NCBI GenBank assembly: GCA_964546955.1
Contig: CAZJLP010000007.1
Span: 59,666-123,665 of the forward strand
Length of the DNA stretch: 64,000 bases
Direction of reading: 5' to 3'
Source of the DNA: CAZJLP01 sp964546955
GTDB lineage: Bacteria; Verrucomicrobiota; Verrucomicrobiia; Opitutales; Opitutaceae
Position numbers and translations under genes: made by a program. The notes beneath the pieces were generated by a model that had not been told where the DNA came from, did no database searches, and saw nothing but the letters and a program-made list of their open reading frames with translations. This document shows positions 9,285-17,984 of the stretch, one piece after another (within the stretch, counting starts at the first letter, position 1; each line of letters begins with the position of its first letter).

Positions 9285-11105
9285 CTAGGGCAGAATGCTG
9301 CGAAGGTGACGAACGGAGGCGGCCGCGTCGCCCAGAGCGCGAACTTCATCGACGTATTCTTTGGGCGGGAGCCCCTGTTCGCCTTTCACGTGAAGAAGAC
9401 GGCTTGCGCGCACGATCAGCGAGGGGCGCAGTCGGACCTCGACAATCGGTTCGCGCACAAAATCTGCGCTCAATGCCATGCCGTGAGACGGGACCTCGCG
9501 CCGGCTAACCGGGTCGATTTCAATCTGCTCCCAGAGGACGATTTCATCGTAAAGTTTGAGGCGCAGACATTCATTGATTTGCCATCCCCTCGCGGCCGCG
9601 CGCGCAATGGGAATGCCAGGCCGCCCCTCCATGATGACATTGGTTACTGTATCGGCAATAACCAGGGTGCGGGCTGGCGAACGCGAGGCGAGCACCTCCA
9701 TCAACAGCCGATGCTGCTGAGCCGCGTCCATCGATTCCGTCGCGGAATGGCGGGCAGAGACCGTGGAGGCGGTGACGAGTCCCCACAACGCGGCAACCGC
9801 GGTAATTTCCCACCTCAAATGGCGTTGCTTGAAGATTTCGCCCAGGACTCGCGCGATCGCTAGAGCGAACAAAAGGTGCAACGGCAGGGAAAATCTCGAA
9901 GCGGCGGGGTCGTCCCAATGCCCCCAAAAATGAGACCAGCCGAGAAAAGTGACGACTCCGACAAACACGGCGAGAACGAGCGTGGCGCGGTCGTCGGCCC
10001 GCGCGAGCAGCGATTGCCGCGGATACTTCGCGTACAATAACAGCAGCAGGCAAAGACAGAGCGAGCCCAGAAATGAAAATAAACTGGAGTTGGTCGCATC
10101 GACGCTCGAATCGAAGAGGTAAGAAAGCCCTCGCAGTATATTCTCCGGCAGAAACGAGAGGCTGAAAAAATCCACTCCGGGGAGCCCGCGAAAAAGCTGC
10201 GGCGTGCCGAGAAAAACCTTGTTGCCCAACACCGGCACGAGAAGCAGCAAGGGCGAGATCGCGGCCAGCCAGGTCAATTCGATCCGTCGGGTCTGGATGG
10301 ACTTGAGGAGAAAGATCGCCGCGACCGCGAGGACGATCAGGATCGACTCGTATCGCACCTGTCCGCAGGCCAGCCCCGAAAGCACGAGGAAATTGAGGCT
10401 CCGTCCATCCGGAACAGCCAAATAGCGGGTAGCGGCGATCCAAAACACGCCGAGCATCAACATATTCAACAAATCGTAACCGGCACCGGTGGCATTTTGC
10501 GCCAGCAGAGGAATTCCCGCCACCAGGACCGCCAAGAGGGCTCCAAGCGCATTTCCTCCCTCGCGGTAACCAGCATGGAAAACCAGGAGCAGCACTCCTA
10601 ACGCCGTAAGGCCATTCAGCAGATAGACGTTTCCGGGGCGATAGCCCGTTAGGCTGTGTACGACGGAGAGGACGAAAGGGAAGAACGTCTGCCGCTTATC
10701 GAGTTGGGAATTCACCACCTGAAGCCGCCCATCCACTACATGCGCGCCCTGCGGAATGTCCGGCGAGCGCTGAAAGTGCATGTTCCTCGCCACCCCGCAG
10801 ATCGCGAATTCGTCGTTGAGAACCTTGTAGGTGTGAGGTTCGTGCAACTGAAGAAAAAGCGCCCCGAGCCCGCACACGACAAACCCGACGCGGTACTGAC
10901 GCCACCCGCCTCGGCGAATCCAAGCCAGCCCGAAGTGCGAGGCGCTGAGGAAGAAAAGCAAACCGCAGAGCGCGACGGAATAGTAACCGTAGCGCTGCAC
11001 GAAAAACCGCGCATCAGCCACCGGCACAATAAACCGCGCGGCCAACACACCCGCCGCGCAAAGCAGGACTACCACCAGCCTGAGCAAAACCGCTCTCGTA
11101 AGCAT
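9285..11105 (-). CDS. GT-C (GT39/ArnT-like) integral membrane glycosyltransferase candidate
   Basis: The protein has 606 residues with about ten to twelve predicted membrane helices across the first 440. A loop after the third helix contains VLNDEFAICGVARNMHF, which fits the acidic DE motif of polyprenyl-phosphate-dependent GT-C enzymes. It is followed by a loop with TFFPFVLSVVHSLTGYRPGN, also typical. The C-terminal 150 residues are soluble and probably periplasmic. The gene lies 61 bases after a pilin-like gene on the same strand, but a strong terminator stands between them only 12 bases before this ATG. Transfer of a sugar to pilin, lipid or glycan is possible; the acceptor is unknown and no close family name is recognised. 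Confidence 0.65.
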   Translation of the reverse strand: MLTRAVLLRLVVVLLCAAGVLAARFIVPVADARFFVQRYGYYSVALCGLLFFLSASHFGLAWIRRGGWRQYRVGFVVCGLGALFLQLHEPHTYKVLNDEFAICGVARNMHFQRSPDIPQGAHVVDGRLQVVNSQLDKRQTFFPFVLSVVHSLTGYRPGNVYLLNGLTALGVLLLVFHAGYREGGNALGALLAVLVAGIPLLAQNATGAGYDLLNMLMLGVFWIAATRYLAVPDGRSLNFLVLSGLACGQVRYESILIVLAVAAIFLLKSIQTRRIELTWLAAISPLLLLVPVLGNKVFLGTPQLFRGLPGVDFFSLSFLPENILRGLSYLFDSSVDATNSSLFSFLGSLCLCLLLLLYAKYPRQSLLARADDRATLVLAVFVGVVTFLGWSHFWGHWDDPAASRFSLPLHLLFALAIARVLGEIFKQRHLRWEITAVAALWGLVTASTVSARHSATESMDAAQQHRLLMEVLASRSPARTLVIADTVTNVIMEGRPGIPIARAAARGWQINECLRLKLYDEIVLWEQIEIDPVSRREVPSHGMALSADFVREPIVEVRLRPSLIVRASRLLHVKGEQGLPPKEYVDEVRALGDAAASVRHLRSILP

Positions 11106-11117
11106 TTGGGCAGCAAT

Positions 11118-11145
11118 AAAAAAGGGCCATCCTTATGGATGGCCC
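11118..11145 (-). terminator. Rho-independent terminator after the pilin pair
   Basis: Read on the minus strand, GGGCCATCC and GGATGGCCC form a perfect 9-bp stem with a 4-base loop, followed by six T. It starts 21 bases after the stop of the second pilin-like gene. Confidence 0.9.
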
Positions 11146-11166
11146 CAAGAATCGAGCCAAGTCAAA

Positions 11167-11520
11167 TTATTGGCTGTACGTGACGACGCCCGTTGAAGGC
11201 GACGTAACGGAAATCTGCGTTGTCGTCGTGGTGATCACGATGGCATCGTAGTTCTCCTGAGCCACAGGAGACAGCAATTTGATGTACTTATCCGGCGTGG
11301 TACCCACGAGATCGGCCGTCGTTACCGACGTCTGACCCGTTTCGATCAAGTACTGTTGCCCCGCGTTGCTCAATTGGCGTAAGTTATTAATGATGGCGTT
11401 TCGCTGGGAGTTAACGTGAACTTTCCGAAATGCGGGGAGAGCAATCGTGGCGAGGAGGCCAATGATGACCACAACCACCATGATTTCCACCAGCGTGAAC
11501 GCTTTTCGACAGCGGTTCAT
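11167..11520 (-). CDS. Type IV pilin / pseudopilin-like protein, copy 2
   Basis: The protein has 117 residues. MNRCRKAFTLVEIMVVVVIIGLLATIALPAF is the class III prepilin signature: a short basic leader, cleavage between Ala and Phe, conserved Glu at mature position 5 and the long hydrophobic alpha-1 helix. The remainder (LRQLSNAGQQYLIETGQTSVTTADLVG) resembles small major-pilin-like proteins of Verrucomicrobiota and Lentisphaerae. It lacks obvious disulfide Cys in the C-terminal domain. The upstream neighbour is a close paralogue, so the two probably arose by tandem duplication. A role in a type IV pilus or type II secretion pseudopilus is supported by two PilT-type ATPases elsewhere in the window. 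A terminator follows. Confidence 0.9.
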   Translation of the reverse strand: MNRCRKAFTLVEIMVVVVIIGLLATIALPAFRKVHVNSQRNAIINNLRQLSNAGQQYLIETGQTSVTTADLVGTTPDKYIKLLSPVAQENYDAIVITTTTTQISVTSPSTGVVTYSQ

Positions 11521-11537
11521 GGAACACGCCTAACAAC

Positions 11538-11567
11538 AACAGCCGCTTTCAAGGGAAAACGGCTGTT
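11538..11567 (-). repeat. Inverted repeat between the two pilin-like genes
   Basis: AACAGCCG and CGGCTGTT form an 8-bp stem with a 14-base loop. On the minus strand it is followed by GTTGTTAGG rather than a T-run. It could partly terminate or stabilise the transcript of the first pilin gene. Confidence 0.35.
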
Positions 11568-11591
11568 TGCGGAAGGAGCTGTAAAAACGGC

Positions 11592-11951
11592 TTAGTTATC
11601 GTAATTCACCGTGCCGGCCGAAGGACTGACCGAGCTAATGCGGGTGTCGGAGGTCAAGATGGTAGCCGGGTAGGTTTCGTTCGCAGCCGTGTTCAAAACC
11701 TTGATGTAGTTCGAAGTGGCCGTGCCGACGAGCGTGGCGAAGGCGACTGTCGTGTTGCCGCTTTCCAGGAAGTAGGTCTGAGCTGCTTGGTGCAGCTGGC
11801 GCAGATTGTTCGTGATCGCCTTCTGTTGGGACGAAACACGGACTTTTTGGAATGCCGGGATCGCCATGGCGGCCAGGAGGCCGATAATGACGACGACAAT
11901 CATGATTTCAACAAGGGTAAAGCCCTTGGACGAATGGCGGAGGGTTTTCAT
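11592..11951 (-). CDS. Type IV pilin / pseudopilin-like protein, copy 1
   Basis: The protein has 119 residues. The leader MKTLRHSSKG is followed by FTLVEIMIVVVIIGLLAAMA, with Gly at the cleavage site and Glu at mature position 5, a canonical prepilin peptidase substrate. The rest aligns by eye over nearly its full length with the downstream copy (NNLRQLHQAAQTYFLESGNT against NNLRQLSNAGQQYLIETGQT). It is first in the pair and probably carries the promoter. No clear Shine-Dalgarno is visible before the ATG; the 263 bases upstream are AT-richer than the surroundings. It may be the major subunit, with the second copy a minor one. Confidence 0.9.
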   Translation of the reverse strand: MKTLRHSSKGFTLVEIMIVVVIIGLLAAMAIPAFQKVRVSSQQKAITNNLRQLHQAAQTYFLESGNTTVAFATLVGTATSNYIKVLNTAANETYPATILTSDTRISSVSPSAGTVNYDN

Positions 11952-12214
11952 GCGATAAGTACGGATACGTTGATAATATGAGATGAGAGCTCAGTCGTGA
12001 GCAGTGGGCCAAATCATCGTCACAAGAGCCCTGCGGGCAAGGGTGAACAAAGTTAAGAACGTGTAAAAGTCCTTGGTAGATATGAGTTAAGTAGGCAAAA
12101 CCCCTTAGCTATTAATTTGCATTAACCCTAGAACAAGGAACTTGGGTAAGGAACGCGCCTTGAGCTTCGATTGCACTTTTCAAAAAGAGCATGTCTTAGT
12201 GACCTCACCATTCC

Positions 12215-13207
12215 ATGCCACGGCTGTTTCGCGCGATCTTCCTTCTCATCCTTCCCTGTAGCATTCTTTCCGCGACCGAGTTGCATCTCAGCAACGGCGA
12301 CCGGATTACCGGACAATTGGTCGGGCGCACCGAGGGAAAAATCCATTTCAAATCTCCGCTGCTCGGGATCATCACCGTGGCGGAAAACCAAGCGGTGGTG
12401 GTAGAGCCCCCCGACACTCCGGTCGAAAGCCTCGCGGGCTTGCCCCCGGGTGGCGTGGCAAAAACCGCTCGCAGCCCATCGGGCGTCGACACACTCCCTC
12501 GAGGTACGCCCCCTTGGCGCGGGAAAATTGAATTTGGTTATCAAGAAACGGCCGGACGACAGGACGCCCTCAACCTGACCCTGCGCGCCGATGCGGAACG
12601 AAAAAGCGGACCGAACAATTACCGCGCCGACGCCCGCCTGCTGTACGGAAAGCAGGAGGACGTGCTAAGTTCGGACCGTTACGACGGGACGTTTCGCTGG
12701 CGCCGCGAGTTGTCCGAGCGCGTCTTCGGCCAATCTCAAACCAGTTTCACGCGCGACCGGGTGAAACAGATCCGCCAGAACTGGGAGGAAGGAGCCGGTT
12801 TCGGTTACCGTCTGGTCGCACGCCCTCGGAACTCGGCGAACGTGGGCGCGGGCGTGACGTTGCAGTACCGCGATGCCGTCGGCATCGATCGCCGCTTGGA
12901 CTACCTCGGAGAGGTTTTCCAGGATTACAGCTACAAACTCACGGGCCGCGTCACCCTGCTGCAGGAGGCGAACCTTCTTTACTCTCCGCTGAGCGCGGCG
13001 CGCTACACCACAGTCAACGGTCAACTGCTCCAGGTGGACGACGACGCCCAAAACTACCGCTGGCGCTTCAATGTGGCCCTGCACGGCAAGATCAGCGAAC
13101 GGTTCTCCTTCAATCTCCGTTTCGAATACGAGTACGACAACGCCATCCTCGAGCAGAACGCGAAGGTGGATCAGCGAATCACCAGTTCCCTGGGCTACGG
13201 CTTTTAG
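12215..13207 (+). CDS. DUF481-type outer-membrane protein
   Basis: The protein has 330 residues with a signal peptide (LFRAIFLLILPCSILSATE). The first 60 mature residues contain LHLSNGDRITGQLVGRTEGKIHFKS, a short beta domain often found before DUF481. The remaining 230 residues are alternating amphipathic strands (RGKIEFGYQETAGRQDALNL, NNYRADARLLYGKQE) and end in SSLGYGF with a terminal Phe. This fits a small YdiY-like beta-barrel in the outer membrane whose molecular function is unknown. It is convergent with rsfS, 20 bases away. Confidence 0.8.
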   Translation: MPRLFRAIFLLILPCSILSATELHLSNGDRITGQLVGRTEGKIHFKSPLLGIITVAENQAVVVEPPDTPVESLAGLPPGGVAKTARSPSGVDTLPRGTPPWRGKIEFGYQETAGRQDALNLTLRADAERKSGPNNYRADARLLYGKQEDVLSSDRYDGTFRWRRELSERVFGQSQTSFTRDRVKQIRQNWEEGAGFGYRLVARPRNSANVGAGVTLQYRDAVGIDRRLDYLGEVFQDYSYKLTGRVTLLQEANLLYSPLSAARYTTVNGQLLQVDDDAQNYRWRFNVALHGKISERFSFNLRFEYEYDNAILEQNAKVDQRITSSLGYGF

Positions 13208-13227
13208 CGCCGGAGGGGCGCGCCGGA

Positions 13228-13680
13228 TCAACCGGAGGTTTTCTTTTTGGCCGGTTTTGCCGCCGCCTTGGGGCGTCTCGCCGACAGGATCGCCTTCTTT
13301 TTCGGCTCGGCCAGCAGCTTGGGCAGCGAGACTTCGTCCGCGTCCTTCCAGAGGTTCTCCAGCGAATATTTGTCGCGGTTTTCCGCCGTGAACAAATGAA
13401 TCATCACGTCGAACGCGTCGATCACGAGCCAGCCGCTCTCCTGCCCCGTATCGATGCCGACAATACGAACTTTTTCCGCGTCGATTACTTTTTCCATCTC
13501 GACCCGCAAGGCGCGCAGATGGGGCTCCGAGGTCCCCGTCGCGAGCACCAGGTAGTCGGTGATCGAAGATTGTTCGTCCACGCGGAGCACCCGCAGATCC
13601 TCCGCCTTCTTTTCGTCAAGGGCTCGGCAGACAAGCTGCAGAATCGGCGGAAAGGCGGGTTTCGTCGTTTTTTGTTTCAT
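13228..13680 (-). CDS. rsfS: Ribosomal silencing factor RsfS
   Basis: The protein has 150 residues; the RsfS/Iojap domain occupies about residues 12-115. Diagnostic segments are ALDEKKAEDLRVLRVDEQSSITDYLVLATGTSEPHLRAL and GQESGWLVIDAFDVMIHLFT. RsfS binds ribosomal protein uL14 and blocks subunit joining when nutrients are short. A Lys/Ala-rich tail of about 30 residues follows the domain. It lies 6 bases after nadD on the same strand, the common nadD-rsfS order in bacteria, so the two are probably one operon. Confidence 0.93.
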   Translation of the reverse strand: MKQKTTKPAFPPILQLVCRALDEKKAEDLRVLRVDEQSSITDYLVLATGTSEPHLRALRVEMEKVIDAEKVRIVGIDTGQESGWLVIDAFDVMIHLFTAENRDKYSLENLWKDADEVSLPKLLAEPKKKAILSARRPKAAAKPAKKKTSG

Positions 13681-13686
13681 CCAGGG

Positions 13687-14265
13687 TCAGCGATAAAGGG
13701 AGTTTTTCTCGATGTGCACAATCGCCTTATGCGGCATGAAGTAGTCCAGGGACAGTCCGCGTCGCACCCGGTCGCGCAACTCGGTTGAGCTGATTTCAAC
13801 CAAATGCCCATCGCACCGATGCAGCCGGAGACCGGGCACCGCCGGGGTCGCGCGCGCGGGATGCCCCGGCCGCTCGAGAAAAATAAACTCCACCAACTGC
13901 GCGAGCTCCGCGATATCCCGCCAGAGATGCATTTTCGGCAGCTGATCTCCGCCGATGATCCAATACAATTGGTCGTGAGGAAAGAGAGACCGGAAATGAC
14001 GCGCCGAATCCACGGTGTAACTCACTCCCCCCTTGCGCAGCTCGAAATCGGAAACCTCGAACCGTTTGTCCCACCCGACGGCCGCCTGCACCATGGCCAG
14101 TCGATCCTCAGCCGAACTCTGGACTCCGGTCGGTTTGAGGGGTGCCTGAGCGGCGGGCACGAGAATGAGGCGGTCCAGCTGGTACTGTTCGTAAGCATCC
14201 TGAGCCGCAATGAGATGACCAAAGTGGACGGGATCAAAACTGCCGCCGAGGAAACCGATCTTCAT
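13687..14265 (-). CDS. nadD: Nicotinate-nucleotide adenylyltransferase NadD
   Basis: The protein has 192 residues. MKIGFLGGSFDPVHFGHLIAA gives the nucleotidyltransferase GGSFDPxHxGH motif at residues 7-17, and VEISSTELRDRVRRG near the C-terminus gives the ISST-R motif. It forms deamido-NAD from nicotinate mononucleotide and ATP in the NAD pathway. The start is chosen because the motif begins at residue 7; the frame is open 24 residues further upstream without matching sequence. The gene is co-directional with rsfS and diverges from the tRNA-Leu gene. No NrtR-like operator (GTGT-7-ACAC) was seen in the upstream bases. Confidence 0.94.
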   Translation of the reverse strand: MKIGFLGGSFDPVHFGHLIAAQDAYEQYQLDRLILVPAAQAPLKPTGVQSSAEDRLAMVQAAVGWDKRFEVSDFELRKGGVSYTVDSARHFRSLFPHDQLYWIIGGDQLPKMHLWRDIAELAQLVEFIFLERPGHPARATPAVPGLRLHRCDGHLVEISSTELRDRVRRGLSLDYFMPHKAIVHIEKNSLYR

Positions 14266-14368
14266 CTTTCGCGGACGCTGCGGGGAGATCGGTTTTCCCG
14301 CAAGGCACTTTTGGAACAGGCACCCGCGGAAGAACACGGCTCCCGGCTCGCAACTCTCTCCAGCCTGA

Positions 14369-14411
14369 ATTTCAAATTTGAAATCGGGGACTTTGCTGGG
14401 GCAAAGTCCCC
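14369..14411. repeat. Two adjacent palindromes just upstream of tRNA-Leu
   Basis: A perfect 16-base palindrome (ATTTCAAATTTGAAAT, 14369-14384) is followed at once by a hairpin with an 11-bp perfect stem (GGGGACTTTGC, loop TGGG, GCAAAGTCCCC, 14386-14411). The hairpin ends 5 bases before the tRNA 5' end. There is no T-tract, so it is not a standard terminator; it may be a small repeat element or a processing signal. Confidence 0.7.
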
Positions 14412-14416
14412 TGCTC

Positions 14417-14502
14417 GCCCCCGTGGCGGAATGGTAGACGCTGGGGACTTAAAATCCCTTGTCCGTAAGGACGTGCCGGTTCGATCCCGGCCGGGGGCAC
14501 CA
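14417..14502 (+). tRNA. tRNA-Leu (UAA anticodon)
   Basis: The 86-base sequence folds as a class II tRNA. The acceptor stem is GCCCCCG with CGGGGGC and an encoded ACCA end. A 5-bp anticodon stem holds the loop CTTAAAA, giving anticodon UAA. A long variable arm (TGTCCGTAAGGACG) is typical of tRNA-Leu, and the T-loop has GGTTCGATCCC. It is transcribed divergently from nadD. Confidence 0.95.
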
Positions 14503-14696
14503 TTTCGCGTCGCTCTGAAGACATGTTGCGTTAGTAAAGTAGGTCTGTAATTTTTATTTACAGTTGTTTGTCTACGAACGAATCCCGGCCCGAACGGCCC
14601 GCAAACGGTGAGGGGAACGTCCGGGGCCCGCCTTCGATGCCTCCTCGATGAACGACCCGACCACCGTGCACTATTCTGGGATCTAACGCCGTCGAC

Positions 14697-15773
14697 ATGG
14701 GTCTGGCGCACGTCGCCCTTATTGGGTCCACGTTTTCGGTGCGCCGCGCTCATTCCACAAGTCTCCTCCAACAGCCTCTCGCGCTGAAAGTCGCCGTCGT
14801 CGCAGCGGCGGCTTTTGCCGCGGCGGTGATCCTCCGCAACGAATTCCGCTCTCCTTCGAGCGCGGCAGGAAACGCAAGACCAACCCGGCCCCCCATCGGC
14901 GCGGCGACGCCGCTCCCCGCGGCAGCTGCCCTGCCGGAGAATCACCCGCCAATTACCTACCCGACCTCTCCCTCGAAGGGGCCGGCCTTTCCGCCGAAGC
15001 AGGTGATCGACGACCTGTTTGCTCTGCAGGGGGCGGATCCCGGCACTCATCTCGCGCTCGTGGGCGAACTGGTTCAAAACGGCGAGGCAGCGATCCCCTT
15101 CATCGCCGAAGCCTTTGCGCGCGCCGACTACCCGGCGGTCCGGCACGGGTTGGCCGACGCCCTTTCGCGCATCGGCACGCGCTCCGCCATAGAACTGCTG
15201 ATCGCGCAAGCCGCCGACGAGCAAACTCCCGCCGCGCGAGCCAATCTGCTCAAGGCGTTAAATAGCCTTTCACACCCAGAAGGCCTGCGCGTTCTGGCGA
15301 CGGGCCTGCTGGTATTCGACGATCCCGTGGTGCGTCAGAGCGCGGCGCATGCCCTGGGCCAGCGCGCCCAGCCCGATACAATCGATTACCTGGCGGTGCT
15401 GCATCGCGAAGCGAAACATTTGCCGCAGAAAACCACGGTCCTGATGGCGCTCGCCGATGTGCGCAATCCCGCCGCCGTGCCCGGACTCAGGCAGGCGATC
15501 GATCGCACCGCCGACCCTGCGGTGCTCGAGGCGGCGGTAAAAAGCCTCGCCAAAATCGGCACTCCTTCCGCCATCCAGTGCATTCTCGATACGCTCAATA
15601 AATCCTCCGCCAATCGGACCCCTGAACTGCGCGTCCGCCTGCTGGATTCGCTCGCGCATATCCGCAACCCGTCGAGTATCTATTTCATCGATACGTCGCT
15701 GCAATTCGACAAACTTCCCTCCGATACGGTCGAGGCGCTCAAACACGCGCGCCGCCTGGCGGGGGCGGAGTAG
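14697..15773 (+). CDS. HEAT-repeat protein with N-terminal membrane anchor
   Basis: The protein has 358 residues. A hydrophobic segment (LALKVAVVAAAAFAAAVIL, about residues 28-46) is probably an uncleaved anchor, followed by a Pro/Ala-rich linker to about residue 100. The rest is a solenoid of helical pairs with HEAT/PBS-lyase-like signatures: VRHGLADALSRIGTRSAIELL, VRQSAAHALGQRAQPDTIDYL, VLEAAVKSLAKIGTPSAIQCI and LRVRLLDSLAHIRNPSSIYFI. Such scaffolds mediate protein contacts in the periplasm or at the membrane; no partner is suggested by neighbours. The exact start is uncertain, as no strong ribosome site precedes the ATG. Confidence 0.75.
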   Translation: MGLAHVALIGSTFSVRRAHSTSLLQQPLALKVAVVAAAAFAAAVILRNEFRSPSSAAGNARPTRPPIGAATPLPAAAALPENHPPITYPTSPSKGPAFPPKQVIDDLFALQGADPGTHLALVGELVQNGEAAIPFIAEAFARADYPAVRHGLADALSRIGTRSAIELLIAQAADEQTPAARANLLKALNSLSHPEGLRVLATGLLVFDDPVVRQSAAHALGQRAQPDTIDYLAVLHREAKHLPQKTTVLMALADVRNPAAVPGLRQAIDRTADPAVLEAAVKSLAKIGTPSAIQCILDTLNKSSANRTPELRVRLLDSLAHIRNPSSIYFIDTSLQFDKLPSDTVEALKHARRLAGAE

Positions 15774-15820
15774 CGGGCGGTATTGCCGCCGGCCTCTCCT
15801 TCCCTGCCACCCTCGGTCCC

Positions 15821-17896
15821 TCACCACGACCACCGTATCCCGCCCGTCACGAAGCGCGGCAGTCCCACGTTGACCACGCCGTCCGCGCTGCGGCCGGTTT
15901 CAATGCGAGCGTCGAATACGTTTTCCGCGTTCGCGAAGAACTCCAGACCGCGCGCGAAGACCCAGGCGGCACCAAAATCCGCCACGACGACTTCGCCCAG
16001 GCGCAGGAGATTCTCGTCATCCTCGAACTGCGATCCAATCCATCTGACGCGCGGCGAGAGGGACCAATTGCCTGCGCGCCACACCGCTCCCGCCGAAGCG
16101 CTGAAACGCGGCACCTGCGCGAGCCGCAAGCCGACCAAATTCGGCGCGGCGGTCGCACGGCGCACGATCGCCTCTTCGTAAAGCGCATCCCCGCGAAAGG
16201 TCAGTGCTTCCATCGCCTTCCACTCGCCCGCCAACTCGACACCACGCACACGCACGCGCTCCAGGTTGAGCCGCTGGCGTCCCGCTCCACCCGCCGGCAC
16301 AAAACCGAAAAGCGGGAAGGTCCCGGGTCCCCGCACCAGCGTGACGTTCGCGACCGCGTCCCTCATTTCGTTCCAAAATCCGGTCGCGCCGGCGGCGAAG
16401 GGGCCGGCGGCGTAGGAAACGCCAACTTCCGCGCTCTGCACGGATTCGGTCTTCAATTCGGAATTGGCCTCGGTGATCACGTTACCCACGCGGAAAGGTC
16501 GGTAAAGCTCGTTCAAGGTGGGCCGGCGGAACGATTGCTGGCCTGCGGCGCGCAGCCGAATGCCGCTCGGCGTTTTCCAAACCACGCCGAGACTGGGACT
16601 GAAGGCCCACCCGTCGCGGTTGGCGAATCGGTCGTCGCGAAGGACGCCCGACGTCAACAAGTCGATTTCTTTGCGATGTCCGTTCCGCTCGCGCCAATAA
16701 TCCAAGCGGCCGCCTAGCGTGCCGTGCAGGTTGGAGGCGAGGGAGCGTTCGTGCAACGCGAAGACGCCCGTCATACTCTGGTCCCCGCCGGCGAAGCGGC
16801 GCCGGGTATAGGCTCCGCTCGCGAACGTCATGTTTTCACGGGTCTCGCCCCGGACGGTCCTGACGTCGAAACCCGTGCTCGTGCGTGCATCGTTGGCGTG
16901 GGTCCAGCGGCCAGTCCAGGCGCCGCCCCAAGCGGTTGCAGGAACGGAATATTGTTCGCTCGCGGGCGTTTCGCCCGTCCGGGTCGCGTTCACACCGCTG
17001 AAGGTCTGCGCATAATCCTGGTCCTGGCCGTACAGCGTGCCCGTCCACCGAAATCCCGCGCGAATCGACGAATCGACTACCGCCGAGCCGAACATCTCCT
17101 CCGTGGAGTTGGTCTGATAAGGAGTGCCATTGGCGCGCTTCTCCCGGTAATACCGTCCCGTCACAGTGACGCTCGTGCGGTCGTCGATCGCCTGGCGGTA
17201 ACGTCCGGTCAACCAGCGATGGCGGCCGCCGGCCGGCGTATCGATCGATCCGCGACGTTCCGGCGCGACCGTGGAAAACCCGTCCGTGGTAAAAATTCGT
17301 CCCGTCAACTGCACCGTGCCGGCGCCGATCGGCTGCGCCACGTCCGCTTCGACCCCGCGCGTTTCGAAATCCCCGTAGAAACCGGTGACGCGGCCGCGCC
17401 GCCCGGCCGGCGGTTCGGTCAACAGCTGAACCACGCCCCCGAGAGCGGCATTGCCCCACGCCGTGGCGCCGCCACCAGGGACCAGTTCCGCCCGCGCGAG
17501 CGATTCGCGAGGCACCTTGCTCCAGGCCACCCATCCGCCAAAGGGATCGTTCAAGGGCACGCCGTCGAGCAGCACGAGGGACCGGCTCGCGCCACTCGGT
17601 CCAACGCCGCGCAAAGACACGCCTTGCGCGGTCGGATTCGACGTCAGGCTGTCGCTCCGGCGAAACAAGTTGAAGCCCGGCAGACTTCGCAGCGCGCTAT
17701 CCAGGGTGGTGGCCGGGGTCGCGCGGAGGCGTTCCCCCGAAAACGACGCCACCGAAAAAGGCACCGTGGCCACGGGCTCTTCGTACCGGCTCGTGGACAC
17801 CACGACGCCCTCCAACGCCACGGTTTGTGCCCGCAGGCCCGCGAGGGCGGCGAGGCAGAGAAAGCCAGTCAGGACACGACGAGAAGGCAAGGTCAT
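15821..17896 (-). CDS. TonB-dependent receptor, BtuB-like architecture
   Basis: The protein has 691 residues from the ATG at 17896; a GTG three codons upstream with GGCGGAAC before it is an alternative start. After a signal peptide (VLTGFLCLAALAGLRAQ) comes a TonB-box-like LEGVVVSTSRYEEP. The plug has SALRSLPGFNLFRRSDSLTS, GVSLRGVGPSGASRSLVLLDGVPLNDPFGGW and LVPGGGATAWGNAALGGVVQL. The barrel includes FRRPTLNELYRPFRVGN and ends VTGGIRWSW with aromatic residues. The proportions are those of cobalamin or small-ligand receptors rather than the longer SusC class. It ends 47 bases from the convergent HEAT gene, with a GGCGG/CCGCC hairpin at 15776-15790. No cobalamin riboswitch is apparent upstream. 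Confidence 0.88.
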   Translation of the reverse strand: MTLPSRRVLTGFLCLAALAGLRAQTVALEGVVVSTSRYEEPVATVPFSVASFSGERLRATPATTLDSALRSLPGFNLFRRSDSLTSNPTAQGVSLRGVGPSGASRSLVLLDGVPLNDPFGGWVAWSKVPRESLARAELVPGGGATAWGNAALGGVVQLLTEPPAGRRGRVTGFYGDFETRGVEADVAQPIGAGTVQLTGRIFTTDGFSTVAPERRGSIDTPAGGRHRWLTGRYRQAIDDRTSVTVTGRYYREKRANGTPYQTNSTEEMFGSAVVDSSIRAGFRWTGTLYGQDQDYAQTFSGVNATRTGETPASEQYSVPATAWGGAWTGRWTHANDARTSTGFDVRTVRGETRENMTFASGAYTRRRFAGGDQSMTGVFALHERSLASNLHGTLGGRLDYWRERNGHRKEIDLLTSGVLRDDRFANRDGWAFSPSLGVVWKTPSGIRLRAAGQQSFRRPTLNELYRPFRVGNVITEANSELKTESVQSAEVGVSYAAGPFAAGATGFWNEMRDAVANVTLVRGPGTFPLFGFVPAGGAGRQRLNLERVRVRGVELAGEWKAMEALTFRGDALYEEAIVRRATAAPNLVGLRLAQVPRFSASAGAVWRAGNWSLSPRVRWIGSQFEDDENLLRLGEVVVADFGAAWVFARGLEFFANAENVFDARIETGRSADGVVNVGLPRFVTGGIRWSW

Positions 17897-17984
17897 GCAG
17901 TTCACAGTTCCGCCCAGTCATGCAATTCGTCCGCCCCGACGCAAAGCCCGTTTTGAGGGAGAAAGGGAAGGAAGCCCTCCCCCT

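Noticed and set aside
17906..17984. Possible cobalamin riboswitch upstream of the BtuB-like receptor
   Set aside because: Only 79 bases separate the genes, too short for the riboswitch, and no B12-box was visible.
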